Notes under the pieces: generated by a model
The model's input: only the letters and a program-made list of their open reading frames with translations
Databases searched by the model: none
Told to the model about the DNA's origin: nothing
Assembly: GCA_018817385.1 (NCBI GenBank)
Contig: JAHIUA010000066.1
Location: 1 to 43,924 of the forward strand
Length of the DNA: 43,924 nucleotides
Source: Pseudomonadota bacterium
GTDB lineage: Bacteria; Desulfobacterota; Desulfobulbia; Desulfobulbales; Desulfocapsaceae
Reading direction: 5' to 3'
Position numbers and translations under genes: made by a program
Shown: positions 26,784-35,764 of the stretch, in pieces
How the letters are laid out: the number at the start of each line of letters is the position of its first letter
How positions within the stretch are numbered: the first letter of the stretch is position 1

Positions 26784-27595
26784 GACTTTCCTTTGCCAAA
26801 CAGTTGGGAAACCGAAATCTCAAGCTCCTTTATCAGCTGTTCACTCTCTTGCTGTTCCTGGTCCTTAGCACTCAACTCAAGCGCTCGTGCCAGTTTCGTC
26901 TGCCCATCCAACCCCATACCGAGCAGGGTTCCTTTGAGTCGATGAGAAGCTGAAGCGACAAGAGCAAGATTTTTATTTTCAATACCCTTCTCTATAGCAT
27001 CCATGGCCTGTTGCACAGATTTGAACGATTCCTCCAATAACTGAAATATCTGTTCATCTTGCAGGGGATAGGTGTTTTTCATATGCTCGAAGGCAGTCCT
27101 GGTCAATTCCTCTCGCTGTATCCCTTCTTCCTTGCTCAAAACAGGGGGAGACAAGTTCTCTGCAACTATTGCTCCCTGCCGAAAATGCTGGAGAACCTCA
27201 CTGAAATCTTGCAGAGAATAGGGCTTGGCCAGAAATGTATCAATCCCCGCATCTCTACAGCGAACCCTGGATTCCTCATCATTATTTCCGGTCATAGCAA
27301 TAATGGCCAGACGTTTTCCCCTATATCTGTCAACAAGGGCCGTTATCGGAAAAACACTCCTCTGCCCAGAAAGCACGGTACCTGCCTCACAGGATCGGAT
27401 AATCTTCGCAGTCTCGATACCATTCAAGACAGGCATTTCCATATCCAGGAAAATCACCTCAAAATCATGCTGAGCAAGTTCATTCAGTGCTATCTTGCCA
27501 TTATTCGCCACTGTGACCTGGTGTCCGGCATCTTCCAGAAGCATACATGCCAAATCTTGGTTAAACAAATCATCATCAACAAGAAGGATATCCAT
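26780..27595 (-). CDS. Receiver-Hpt phosphorelay protein
   Basis: The product of about 271 residues has an N-terminal receiver domain (ILLVDDDLFNQ, phospho-acceptor Asp in FLDMEMPVLNG, Lys in FLAKPY) and a C-terminal histidine phosphotransfer domain whose active histidine is in SHRLKGTLLGMG (about residue 215). The receiver is unusual in having about 20 extra residues (AGTVLSGQRSVFPITALVDR) before the fifth strand. It has no kinase domain, so it probably relays phosphate between an unlinked hybrid kinase and the coupled HD-GYP regulator. I start at the ATG before ILLVDDD; in-frame starts at 27610 (ATG) and 27631 (GTG) exist. Confidence 0.9.
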   Translation of the reverse strand: MDILLVDDDLFNQDLACMLLEDAGHQVTVANNGKIALNELAQHDFEVIFLDMEMPVLNGIETAKIIRSCEAGTVLSGQRSVFPITALVDRYRGKRLAIIAMTGNNDEESRVRCRDAGIDTFLAKPYSLQDFSEVLQHFRQGAIVAENLSPPVLSKEEGIQREELTRTAFEHMKNTYPLQDEQIFQLLEESFKSVQQAMDAIEKGIENKNLALVASASHRLKGTLLGMGLDGQTKLARALELSAKDQEQQESEQLIKELEISVSQLFGKGKS

Positions 27596-27631
27596 CCCCT
27601 TACCCCACATGACATAAAGTGCTTCTTGCAC

Positions 27632-28319
27632 AACCTACAAGGAATTCTCTCCATCCACCACCAGAAAGAGAGACAGCAAGACTTTCCTGGAGGCACTGTT
27701 ATGCTTCAATCCTTTCATATTACCTCGAACCAGGCATGACGGCCAACTTTTTTTACAGAAACACCCTTATCCTGCCATACTCATCCCTGCGCCCCGAGAA
27801 GATAAGCATGCCAATTGGACACATGCATATCGGTCAGAATCGTATTAAGAGATGTGCTGTTTCAATTTTTGAGAACCATTTCTGCCGGACCATGAAAATA
27901 CCCCAGGTATCCAGAACCGACTCCTGACTGTAATCCAGCAATCCCTTGCCCGAGAAGCGTACACAAGGGCGGTCAGAAAATCGATATCCCCTAACGGGAC
28001 AATCCATAAATTCGACCCATGTTCCGGCAACAAATATCAGCTGCCAGTTATTGTTTTCTCTGACTCTCTCTCAAGTCACATCAGGGTACAGGCCATCAGC
28101 GCAACCACTTTCGTCGGCAACATGTAACAGAGTCAAAGGAAAAACAGTCACCTCCCCGAAAAAATCAAGAAAGACATGGCCAGGCAAAAACAACTATGCT
28201 ACAAATCAAGCCCTGACTGAGATTGGGCAGGTCCGTTTTTTTCCAGGCCGCACTTCTCATCAAAATCCACTGCAAGGACCTTGGTGAAAAATGCGAGCCA
28301 CAACAGTCATACAACAGAT
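27632..28319. other. Intergenic region without a recognised gene
   Basis: About 690 bp between divergent REC-Hpt and mntP. The short frames on both strands show no domain. I looked for the yybP-ykoY manganese riboswitch often found before mntP and did not see its conserved core. Confidence 0.35.
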
Positions 28320-28874
28320 ATGGAACTCGTTACACTGACAGGTATTGCCATAGCATTGGCCATGGATGCCTTTGCCGTTGCCCTGGGGGCAGGGGTCTTT
28401 CTCCAACCACTTACCGGCAGACATCTCTTCCGTCTCGGATTTCATTTCGGGCTCTTTCAGGGCCTGATGCCCATTATCGGCTGGATGGCAGGTCTCGGCA
28501 TGCAGACCTTTATCACCACCTGGGCTCCCTGGGTCGCCTTCGGACTCCTGACTTTTGTCGGGGCTAAAATGATCCATGAGGCGGTGCAGGACGATGACGA
28601 AGAGGTGGCCAGAAAAGATCCAACCCGGGGATTCACCCTGGTCCTGCTCTCCATCGCCACTTCGATAGATGCCCTGGCAGTTGGATTCTCCCTGGCCCTG
28701 ATCGGAGTCACCATCTGGTATCCTGCTCTGATCATCGCCCTCTGTGCCGCGACTTTGACCGTGGTCGGGCTGTTACTGGGCAATACAGTGGGTGCGATCT
28801 GGGGAAAACGAGTGGAAGTTCTCGGAGGCATCATCCTCATCAGCATTGGACTCAAAATAGTTTTACAGTCCTAG
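28320..28874 (+). CDS. mntP: Putative manganese efflux pump MntP
   Basis: The 184-residue protein has six transmembrane helices and the two acidic membrane motifs of MntP: ALAMDAFAVALGAG (residues 12-25) and IATSIDALAVGFSL (about 117-130), whose aspartates coordinate Mn2+. GFHFGLFQGLMPIIGW is also diagnostic. It exports Mn2+ across the inner membrane. I start at ATG 28320; a TTG 39 bp earlier is not needed. The stop TAG is the first bases of the dispersed repeat at 28871, so the insertion abuts the last codon. Confidence 0.93.
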   Translation: MELVTLTGIAIALAMDAFAVALGAGVFLQPLTGRHLFRLGFHFGLFQGLMPIIGWMAGLGMQTFITTWAPWVAFGLLTFVGAKMIHEAVQDDDEEVARKDPTRGFTLVLLSIATSIDALAVGFSLALIGVTIWYPALIIALCAATLTVVGLLLGNTVGAIWGKRVEVLGGIILISIGLKIVLQS

Positions 28875-29036
28875 GAGCCTGTCGGACTTAGATATAAATC
28901 TGCTGCAAACTTGACAAATCGTCCCAGATTTCCATGGCTTTTCGTTAAATAGGCCTGCTATTCGCCTCAAATCCATGAAAATCTAGTCTCGATTTCTCTA
29001 ATTTTCGCTACGATTCTCTAAATCCGACAGACTCTA
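28871..29036. repeat. Dispersed 166-bp MITE-like repeat, complete copy
   Basis: The element starts CTAGGAGCCTGTCGGACTTAGA and ends with the near-complement reading CTAGAGTCTGTCGGATTTAGA (differing by a base indel and few mismatches), so it has about 21-bp imperfect inverted ends, with CTAG at both extremes. Internal inverted parts (AGATTTCCATGG against CCATGAAAATCT, and AATAG/CTATT) could give a long hairpin. A second copy begins at 43786 with 7 differences over the 139 bp visible. It has no coding capacity. CTAG ends suggest mobilisation by an IS5-type transposase, which is inference. Confidence 0.8.
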
Positions 29037-29230
29037 GTCTGATCTACAAGAATGGAGAGGAAAGGTTTCGAGATATGGCGGCCTGAGGAATCACAAGGAA
29101 GTAAAAGGACGTTGAACTGTTGGGGCGAAGCGAGTTTTTAAACTCCCGCCAACTTGGAGGAGGGCAAGAAAGTCCGAAGGCCCCAGAAAAACGAGGATCC
29201 TTTTACGAGGAAGAGACTGCACTTGTCCAG

Positions 29231-29638
29231 TTATCTCTCATCAAGCAATGTCCGGACAATAGTTGCCATGACCTGGAGCGTCAACGGTTTCTTCAAAAGA
29301 CGCCGATTTTGGGACAGAAAGTACTCACCACTATTTACCAGAGTGATGTTGCCGCTACAAAGAACAATCGGCAGTTCAGGGTTCAACGCGTAGGCCTGTC
29401 TGCTGAAACCAACCCCGTCAAGATTCGGCATCATTTGATCAGTGATGACCAAGTCAAAAAAGCCAGGATCAGAGCGAATCATCTCCAGGGCCTTAAGACT
29501 ATCTGTTTCCCCGTATACAGTATATCCCAATCCTTCCAGAATGATTGTCTCCATGCTGACGACCAACTTTTCATCATCAAGGACAAGAATCCGCTCAGTT
29601 CCGGTTGGAATCTTTTTTTCCGAGTCTATTTTCCTACC
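29231..29638 (-). pseudogene. Receiver-domain remnant of a hybrid sensor kinase
   Basis: The frame reads SEKKIPTGTERILVLDDEK then a complete receiver domain (phospho-acceptor in DLVITDQMMP, SGN, LLKKPL). The linker IPTG-ERILVLDDE is typical of the junction between the HATPase and receiver domains of deltaproteobacterial hybrid histidine kinases. There is no ATG, GTG or TTG before the first strand, and the frame opens directly after, and in phase with, the hisHF stop at 29639. The nearest in-frame start (TTG at 29566) would remove the first beta strand and the acidic pair. It is best explained as the 3' end of a kinase gene joined here by deletion or rearrangement. Confidence 0.7.
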
Positions 29639-31234
29639 TCAACGGATCTCCACCCCATTATCCTGTAAGGCCATCTTCACCTCAGAGATGGAGACTTCCT
29701 TCCGATGAAATATGCCAGCGGCAAGGGCGGCCTCGGCATCGGTTTTTTGAAAAACTTCAACAAAGTGAGCAGCCGAACCTGCCCCCGATGAGGCGATGAC
29801 CGGAATGGCAACTGCCTCCCGTACCTGTTTAATCAGTTCCAGATCAAAACCGCTGTTGCTCCCATCCTTATCGATACAGTTCAGGAGGATCTCTCCGGCC
29901 CCCAGGGCCTCACAGCTGACTGCCAGCTGAACGGCATCAAGATCACGCCCTTCCCGTCCGCCTTTGACCGTGCATTGATACCAGCAAAACTCCTCTCCAG
30001 CAGGGCCGGGAAAGGCTGTTTTCACAGTATTATGAGTGGTCGCGTCGGGACTCTTGACGTACACCCTGCGCGGATCCACGGAAATGACCACGGCCTGGGC
30101 CCCGTAAACGAAAGAAATCTGTTCAATGGAGCTCTTTCCCGTCTTTTGGCCGCTACGTAGATACTCTTCCGCAGTATAGCAGGCATCAGAGCCTATGGAA
30201 ATCTTATCGGCACCTGATCTGAAGTATTCGGAGGCCACATCAAGGGCAGAATAATGTTTGCCATTACTATCAGTAAACTCACGAATCCCGCCGCCAATAG
30301 TCAGAGGCACAAAGACATTCTCGGAGGTTCGGCGCAGGACCTCGAGCATGGGCTGGTCCTGCATGGGAAAATCTCTGAAACCGGTGATATTGAGAAAGGT
30401 GATCTCATCCGCCCCTTCTTCATAATAGCGCTTGGCAAGTTCCACTGGTTTACCGAGATTTCTCACCTCACCCGCATCCCGTACGTCATATTGATCCCCT
30501 TTTGTTACCACCAGGTCTCCGTTATCATTGCTCCGTACATCGAGGCAGGCAATAACCCGTTTGGCAATAGAGGTTTCAGCCTGAATCCCTGTTTTTTCAC
30601 GAGACGACACGATAAGTGGCTCCGTTGCCCTTTCCTGAAGATACTTCTCGAGGATGGCAAGGCCGACCTCTCCACTCTTTTCAGGATGAAACTGAAAGGC
30701 GGCAACATTTCCCAGCTCCACTCCACTGACGAACTCCTCACCATAGTTGGTGGTCGCCAGCAGCCATTCCCGGTCTTCTGCCATGAGATTCGCCCGATAG
30801 GAATGAACGAAATAGAGCTTTTCTCCCCTGTAAGAGGAAAAAAGAGACGATTCCTTGTGCAGGTTTACACCATTCCAACCGATCTGGGGAACCGAGAGTC
30901 CAGCGCCCTTAAAACGTTTGACCTGCCCCTTGAGAATAGCCAAGCCAGCTACTCCGGGAGACTCTTCACTCCCTTCAAACAGGGCCTGGAGGGCAACACA
31001 GATCCCGAGAAAAGGCTTGTCGGAACGGATTCGTTCAATCAGGGCTTCGACAAAGCCATCTCGCTGCAGCCTCTCCATGACCGATCCATAGCTGCCCACA
31101 CCGGGGAATATCAACCGTTCTGCCGCCAGGATATCTGCGGAGCTTTTCACATCCTGGACAGTGTATCCAAGTTTTTTGATGGCATTTCTGACACTGCGGA
31201 CGTTACCGGCGCCATAATCAAGTAATGTTATCAT
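29639..31234 (-). CDS. hisHF: Bifunctional imidazole glycerol phosphate synthase HisHF (HIS7-type fusion)
   Basis: The product of 531 residues joins a glutaminase (HisH, about 1-200) to a cyclase (HisF, about 220-531) in one chain. The HisH nucleophile is Cys82 (GICVALQ) with His186 and Glu188 (FHPEK), counted from the TTG three codons upstream. The HisF barrel starts at [10 protein letters not shown] with its catalytic Asp, and [12 protein letters not shown] carries the second. It makes imidazole glycerol phosphate and AICAR for histidine synthesis. The internal motifs [20 protein letters not shown] and [12 protein letters not shown] closely resemble yeast HIS7 rather than separate bacterial HisF. 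No other his gene is nearby. Confidence 0.95.
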   Translation of the reverse strand: MITLLDYGAGNVRSVRNAIKKLGYTVQDVKSSADILAAERLIFPGVGSYGSVMERLQRDGFVEALIERIRSDKPFLGICVALQALFEGSEESPGVAGLAILKGQVKRFKGAGLSVPQIGWNGVNLHKESSLFSSYRGEKLYFVHSYRANLMAEDREWLLATTNYGEEFVSGVELGNVAAFQFHPEKSGEVGLAILEKYLQERATEPLIVSSREKTGIQAETSIAKRVIACLDVRSNDNGDLVVTKGDQYDVRDAGEVRNLGKPVELAKRYYEEGADEITFLNITGFRDFPMQDQPMLEVLRRTSENVFVPLTIGGGIREFTDSNGKHYSALDVASEYFRSGADKISIGSDACYTAEEYLRSGQKTGKSSIEQISFVYGAQAVVISVDPRRVYVKSPDATTHNTVKTAFPGPAGEEFCWYQCTVKGGREGRDLDAVQLAVSCEALGAGEILLNCIDKDGSNSGFDLELIKQVREAVAIPVIASSGAGSAAHFVEVFQKTDAEAALAAGIFHRKEVSISEVKMALQDNGVEIR

Positions 31235-31436
31235 GTCTATCAAGTATTCAATTAAAGTATTTCAAGAGATAGCAATGAAAAGAAACAGCCATTCCCATTA
31301 ACATCTCCATTGCTGCAACAGGTATAAAACAGTTTACTGCAGAACAACTCCCATCCCCTAAACAATCACCATATGTTTTCCGAGCATCACATTGTTATTC
31401 CGTGCAAACATTGATCATCAAAAGCCAGACAAGCGC

Positions 31437-32018
31437 TTACACAACCTGGTAATATTTGCCATGGGCACAGCCGCGGCAGAGCACCCTGCCATCCTTTTCC
31501 ACATCACGGCAATCCTGCACCCAGTCGCCACATTCCTCACACTGAATGCGTCGTAGCGGTCTCCCCGGCATATCCTCCTCGGGAATCCGCACCGTTACTT
31601 CCTCAACAGTGAAAAGCTCATCCTGGGGCATAACACGATAGGCCTCAAGCTGCCGCTCATATTTATTCTCAATCCCGGGGCAATATTTCAGAGAGAGCTC
31701 CCGTGATTCTTCTCTGGCCACGATGCGAACAGCCTTCCCTATCTCAAGGTTGACAAAGGTGGCGGCCATGATTCCATAGTCTATCCAACGCATGGACCGT
31801 TTGCCGAGACTGCAACCGGTGACCGACTGGATAGCATCTGTGGCACAACGATCAATCTCAACCAAAACATAGAGCTTTTTTCGATTAAGTCCGCGGGGAT
31901 CCTGGATACCGATTTTTTCCAAACCGAGCATGGACATCCTCACCCCGATCACCTGGCCGGCACAGATATGCCCGTGTACCTTGGTTGAACGCTCTAACAG
32001 TACATCAAAAGACTCCAT
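31437..32018 (-). CDS. FmdE-family (formylmethanofuran dehydrogenase subunit E-like) zinc-ribbon protein
   Basis: The 193-residue cytoplasmic protein has an FmdE domain (about 1-135: HGHICAGQVIGVRM, EIDRCATDAIQSVTGCSLGKR, given by its pieces RCATDAIQSVTGC and GKRSM) and a C-terminal zinc ribbon (C-x2-C at CEECGDW and CRGC, about 162-187). The family occurs in methanogens and anaerobes; in bacteria lacking methanofuran it is thought to bind metals or molybdopterin, but function is unknown. GGAGGG lies 6 nt before the ATG. It lies downstream of the cobalamin cluster in the same direction. Confidence 0.88.
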   Translation of the reverse strand: MESFDVLLERSTKVHGHICAGQVIGVRMSMLGLEKIGIQDPRGLNRKKLYVLVEIDRCATDAIQSVTGCSLGKRSMRWIDYGIMAATFVNLEIGKAVRIVAREESRELSLKYCPGIENKYERQLEAYRVMPQDELFTVEEVTVRIPEEDMPGRPLRRIQCEECGDWVQDCRDVEKDGRVLCRGCAHGKYYQVV

Positions 32019-32149
32019 TTTTCCCTCCGGGAGTTCGGGCTAAGACTCATTACCAGCCCTTTGATCAAGAGTAATCAGGTAAAAACACAATACCCTCGTA
32101 GACATCCGGTGTCAACAAGGGCCGAGAAGTGGCAGGTAAAAAAGGTGGA

Positions 32150-33231
32150 TCACCTCCTGAAGTCAGGAAGGTCGAGGGGAAGATCCCGTCCTGTTTGCAC
32201 CAGCAGTTCATGACAATAGGAACATCTCAGACAATTTTGCTCACAGCCACTGAGATACTCCCTGAACCCTTGAGGAAGGAGGCTATTGTCCACATAAAGG
32301 GTCTTAGCCAACCATTCCGTGGTATCGAAGAGCTGGAGGAGGTTCCCATGATGGCACCCCCGATAGTAGGCCTCGATCACCGGCTGCAGAAAGGTAGGCC
32401 CCAGGGTTCTGCCGCAGAGTTTCAGACCGTCTACCAGCCCCAGGTAGTAGGCCGAATCTTCCGGTCGTATGAAGGGTGACTGAAAGATTCGCGCGGGTTG
32501 CTCCCGTAAGTAACGGACACATCCCAGCCTGCTGTTGAGGCCAACGGTCTGTTCTCCGACGAGTCCTGTATTGGCAAGCCCGATATGGGCATCATGACTG
32601 AGTTTGAAGGGACAGTGGAGCATATATCCCTCATTGGCCAGGAGTTCCAGGTGCAGATCAGATCAGGCCAGGCCTGCCTACATTCCTGCACCAGATTCTT
32701 AAGAAGATCTGTCCTCCTGTTCAAACAGCGGTCCAGCACAATCTTGGTCGGTAAGCGAAAGGGCGTAGCCTCAATGTGAAGAAGATGGTTATGAATGTGA
32801 GAATAGGACTGGAAGAGCGAGTTAATCCCAGGAACCGCTTCCAGGCAGGCCGCTGTCTCCGGGCTGAAATCAGCAAGGGCCTGGAGGAAATAATAATCGT
32901 TAATAATCAGACCCTGTAGACAATCCTCAGCCAGGAGGACCTGCAGGCGTGAGACAAGGTCGGCCAGGAATTTGTTATCACTGTAGAGGGCCGGATGGAG
33001 AAAACGGTTGTTGCAGAGGACATACTTGCCAGGCCCCGGCAAAAGAGCAAGAAAGGGCAAGAGGTGGCTAACGGCATGATATTGCCCCTTGTGCCGACCA
33101 TCCAGACCAGAGGAAGTATAGAGGCTGAAGTGCAGGGAATAAATGCACTCCAGGTGATCGGCAAGGAAGGCAGTATACCCCTCGTCCGGAATAAAGGGGA
33201 CATCAAGAAAGGGGGCCCGCCCATTCTCCAT
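32150..33231 (-). pseudogene. Frameshifted gene of unknown function downstream of cobO
   Basis: The first part (from 33231) encodes an apparently soluble protein that stays in frame to about 32660; the rest (LLANEGYMLHCPFK onward, ending near 32150) is in another frame. The break is an exact tandem duplication of AGATC (plus strand 32655-32659 and 32660-32664). Deleting one copy restores a continuous product of about 358 residues reading WPDLHLELLANEG across the joint. The C-terminus has C-x3-C-x2-C-x2-C (CEQNCLRCSYC), which suggests a metal or iron-sulfur site. The start ATG overlaps the cobO stop (TGATG). I do not recognise the family with confidence. Confidence 0.7.
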
Positions 33232-33773
33232 CAGAACTCAAAACCCTTTTGCGCCTGGACACCCGAGCGATAAGGATGCTTGACCTCAATCATCTCTGTG
33301 ACCAGATCAGCGGCCGCGATCAGCTCTTCGCTGGCGTATCTGCCGGTGATGACCACATGCAGATCCTGGGGTTTGTTTTTAAGCACCGAGAGGATCTCTT
33401 CTTCGGCAAGCATGCCGTAGTGGGAGAGATAGGTAAGCTCATCGAGGATGACCAGGGCGTAGCGGTTTTCCGCAATGACCCCCTTGGCAAATTCCCAGGC
33501 CTCCAGGGCCACTGCCTTGTCTTTCTTCAGATCATCAGATTTCCAGGTAAAGCCCCGGCCCATGACATGGAAATCCAGAAGCGGGGAAAATTTTTTGGCG
33601 GCCTCCATTTCCCCATATTTCCAACTGCCCTTGATGAACTGGACAATGCAGACCCGCTGCCCGTGGCCGAGGGCCCTGAAGGCAAGGCCGAGGGAGGCCG
33701 TGGTCTTCCCTTTGCCGTTGCCGGTAAAGACTGCCACCAACCCTTTAGTCTTCTGTTCCTTTTCGTGTGCCAT
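33231..33773 (-). CDS. cobO: Cob(I)yrinic acid a,c-diamide adenosyltransferase CobO
   Basis: The 180-residue ATP:corrinoid adenosyltransferase of the CobA/CobO/BtuR type attaches the 5'-deoxyadenosyl ligand to cobalt(I) corrinoids. The P-loop is GNGKGKTTAS (about residues 18-27); VCIVQFIKG, LVILDEL and VVITGR are conserved in the family. I start at the ATG at 33773, since AGGAG lies 9 nt before it; the upstream frame would overlap cobM by much more. It overlaps cobM by 29 bp. It may act in de novo synthesis and salvage. Confidence 0.94.
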   Translation of the reverse strand: MAHEKEQKTKGLVAVFTGNGKGKTTASLGLAFRALGHGQRVCIVQFIKGSWKYGEMEAAKKFSPLLDFHVMGRGFTWKSDDLKKDKAVALEAWEFAKGVIAENRYALVILDELTYLSHYGMLAEEEILSVLKNKPQDLHVVITGRYASEELIAAADLVTEMIEVKHPYRSGVQAQKGFEF

Positions 33774-34524
33774 GGCTGAAACTCCTGTCATATAACTTGG
33801 AAACCGCATGCAGGGCAGTATCTCCAAAGACCTCCCCCACACAGATGAGGGCCGTCTTTCTGATACCGGCCTCCTCAACCCTGGCTGCTATATCGGCAAG
33901 GGTTCCGACAATACAGTGTTCATCTTCCCAGGTCGCCTTTTCAACCACAGCCACCGGGGTGTGCAGAGGATAGCCGCCGGCGGTCAGTTCCCGAACCACC
34001 GTCTCGATCATGGACACTGAGAGAAAAATGAGCATGGTGGCTTGATGACTGGCCAGAAGCTGCAACTTCTCCAGTTCCGGAACCGGAGTCCGCCCTTCCT
34101 GGCGTGTGATGATAACGGTCTGTGAGACCTCGGGCAGGGTCAGCTCCGCCTTCAAGGCCGCAGCAGCACCAAAGGCGGAACTGACACCAGGGACAACATA
34201 ATAAGAAATCCCCAGCCGATCCAGGGCCTGCATCTGTTCCTTGATGGCACCGAAGATGGAGGGATCACCGGTATGCAATCTGACCACCCGTTCTCCTTGG
34301 TGCCAGGCAGCAGCCATGATCTCCACGATCTCTTCAAGGTTCATGCCCTGGGAATCATAGATGTCGGCCCGGCAGTCTTGCAGCAGTTGCCTGTTAACCA
34401 GACTGCCGGCATAGACAATACAGTCCGCCTCATCAAGGAGTCGTCTCCCCTTCAAGGTAATCAGTTCGACATCACCAGGTCCTGCACCGACAATAGCCAC
34501 AGGAAAGCGCTTCTCTTTACTCAT
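33745..34524 (-). CDS. cobM: Precorrin-4/cobalt-precorrin-4 C11-methyltransferase CobM/CbiF
   Basis: The 259-residue SAM-dependent methyltransferase of the tetrapyrrole class has the N-terminal VGAGPGDVELITLKGRRLL stretch (pieces GAGPGDVELIT and LKGRRLL), the YAGSLVNRQLL motif, LHTGDPSIFGAI and VVPGVSSAFGAAAAL. These place it in the CobM/CbiF subfamily, which methylates C11 of the corrin ring. An anaerobe with cbiD would use the cobalt-early route, so CbiF is functionally apt. It overlaps cobL by 8 bp and cobO by 29 bp. Confidence 0.95.
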   Translation of the reverse strand: MSKEKRFPVAIVGAGPGDVELITLKGRRLLDEADCIVYAGSLVNRQLLQDCRADIYDSQGMNLEEIVEIMAAAWHQGERVVRLHTGDPSIFGAIKEQMQALDRLGISYYVVPGVSSAFGAAAALKAELTLPEVSQTVIITRQEGRTPVPELEKLQLLASHQATMLIFLSVSMIETVVRELTAGGYPLHTPVAVVEKATWEDEHCIVGTLADIAARVEEAGIRKTALICVGEVFGDTALHAVSKLYDRSFSHGTRKGTED

Positions 34525-35764
34525 GAACGGACCTCTGAATCTGTTTTATTCCCACAATGATTTTGATCGGATTGTAGTGCAGCCGCTCTCCCTCAGGATA
34601 ACTGAAACGCTGCACGGCGAGTTCTTTGATTTCCACAGCAAGCCCTTGCTCATGTAGAATTTTCGGAGCATCTGTTGCCGTCTTTTCAATAACGGCATTC
34701 ACCACAATAATCCCTCCCGGCAGGAGCCTGGCCACACAGTGATCAAGGATCTTCTCCAGGTTGCCACCACTGCCGCCCACAAACACCCTGTTCGGATCCG
34801 CTAACTCTTCCAGCGCCTCGGGTGCCATCCCCTTTACCAACTTCAGGTTCCAGGCAGCAAAGTGTTTTCGATTTGTCAGGATATTGTGCCACTGCGCCTC
34901 TTCCTTTTCAATGGCCAGGACGCTGATTCCCGGAAAGAGACGGGCAACCTCCAAGCCCACTGATCCGGAACCTGCTCCCACATCCCAGAGGACCCCCTCT
35001 CTTGGCAGACGCAGGGAATGAAGAGATGCCGCCCGTACTTCATTTTTGGTAATCAGGCCACGGCTGTGGCAAATTTCAGACTCCTGTAATCCGAAAATGG
35101 CTCCGGATTCGGGGCAAGGAGTCCGGTTCATCAGGATCATCACATTGGGGTCAACAAAACGTCGGCCAGCAATTTCCTCCAGATTCCCACTCAGCAGTCG
35201 TTCTGTCGCAAATCCGAGATGTTCCCCCACATGAATCTCTATCCCTGTGCTGTTTTCTTTTCCACACTCCAGCAACAGTTGCCGAGCTATGGTATCGGGA
35301 CTGTTCTGCCTGTCAGTGAGGACAAAGACCTTGGGCCACCTCAGGAGAGTGGCCGCCACATTCTCAAGCCTCCGTCCATGGAGACTGATAAAATGGGCAT
35401 CATCCCAGGGAATCTGAAATCTGGAAAAGGCCAGCTGCATGGAAGAGAGGGCGGGAGTAATCTGGATCTCAAGCTCAGGGAATGCAGCAATAAGTTTGCG
35501 GCCAATTCCGAAAAACAGTGGATCACCAGAGGCCAGCACCGTCACATCACCGTGGTCGAGAGCATCCTCAATCTGCTGCAGGGCCTTGTCCAGAGGGACA
35601 ATGGGAATCTGTGGAGGAAGATGCTCGTCCGGGTACATCAGGGACAATCTTTGATACAAAGAGCCTGAGGCAACCAGGGCAACAGAAGAGTGAAGGGCAT
35701 GACCCAGAACAGAGAAATTCTGACCAAGGCCATCAAAACCGACAAGATGGAGTACAGATCCCAT
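34517..35764 (-). CDS. cobL: Precorrin-6Y C5,15-methyltransferase (decarboxylating), CobL/CbiET fusion
   Basis: The 415-residue protein fuses the CbiE (C5-methyltransferase, about 1-200: SGDPLFFGIGRKL, PALSSMQLAF) and CbiT (decarboxylating C15-methyltransferase, about 230-410: GVLWDVGAGSGSVGLE, GGSGGNLEKIL) domains, as in CobL. Both domains look complete. I start at the ATG at 35764, which overlaps the cbiD stop by one base (TGATG); a TTG two codons earlier is in frame. It belongs to the overlapping cbiD-cobL-cobM-cobO chain. Confidence 0.96.
   Translation of the reverse strand: MGSVLHLVGFDGLGQNFSVLGHALHSSVALVASGSLYQRLSLMYPDEHLPPQIPIVPLDKALQQIEDALDHGDVTVLASGDPLFFGIGRKLIAAFPELEIQITPALSSMQLAFSRFQIPWDDAHFISLHGRRLENVAATLLRWPKVFVLTDRQNSPDTIARQLLLECGKENSTGIEIHVGEHLGFATERLLSGNLEEIAGRRFVDPNVMILMNRTPCPESGAIFGLQESEICHSRGLITKNEVRAASLHSLRLPREGVLWDVGAGSGSVGLEVARLFPGISVLAIEKEEAQWHNILTNRKHFAAWNLKLVKGMAPEALEELADPNRVFVGGSGGNLEKILDHCVARLLPGGIIVVNAVIEKTATDAPKILHEQGLAVEIKELAVQRFSYPEGERLHYNPIKIIVGIKQIQRSVHE

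Noticed and set aside
28020-28319. Manganese (yybP-ykoY) riboswitch before mntP
   Set aside because: The conserved core sequences were not found.
30254-31225. 323-codon plus-strand frame
   Set aside because: It is antisense to hisHF, which is unmistakably coding.
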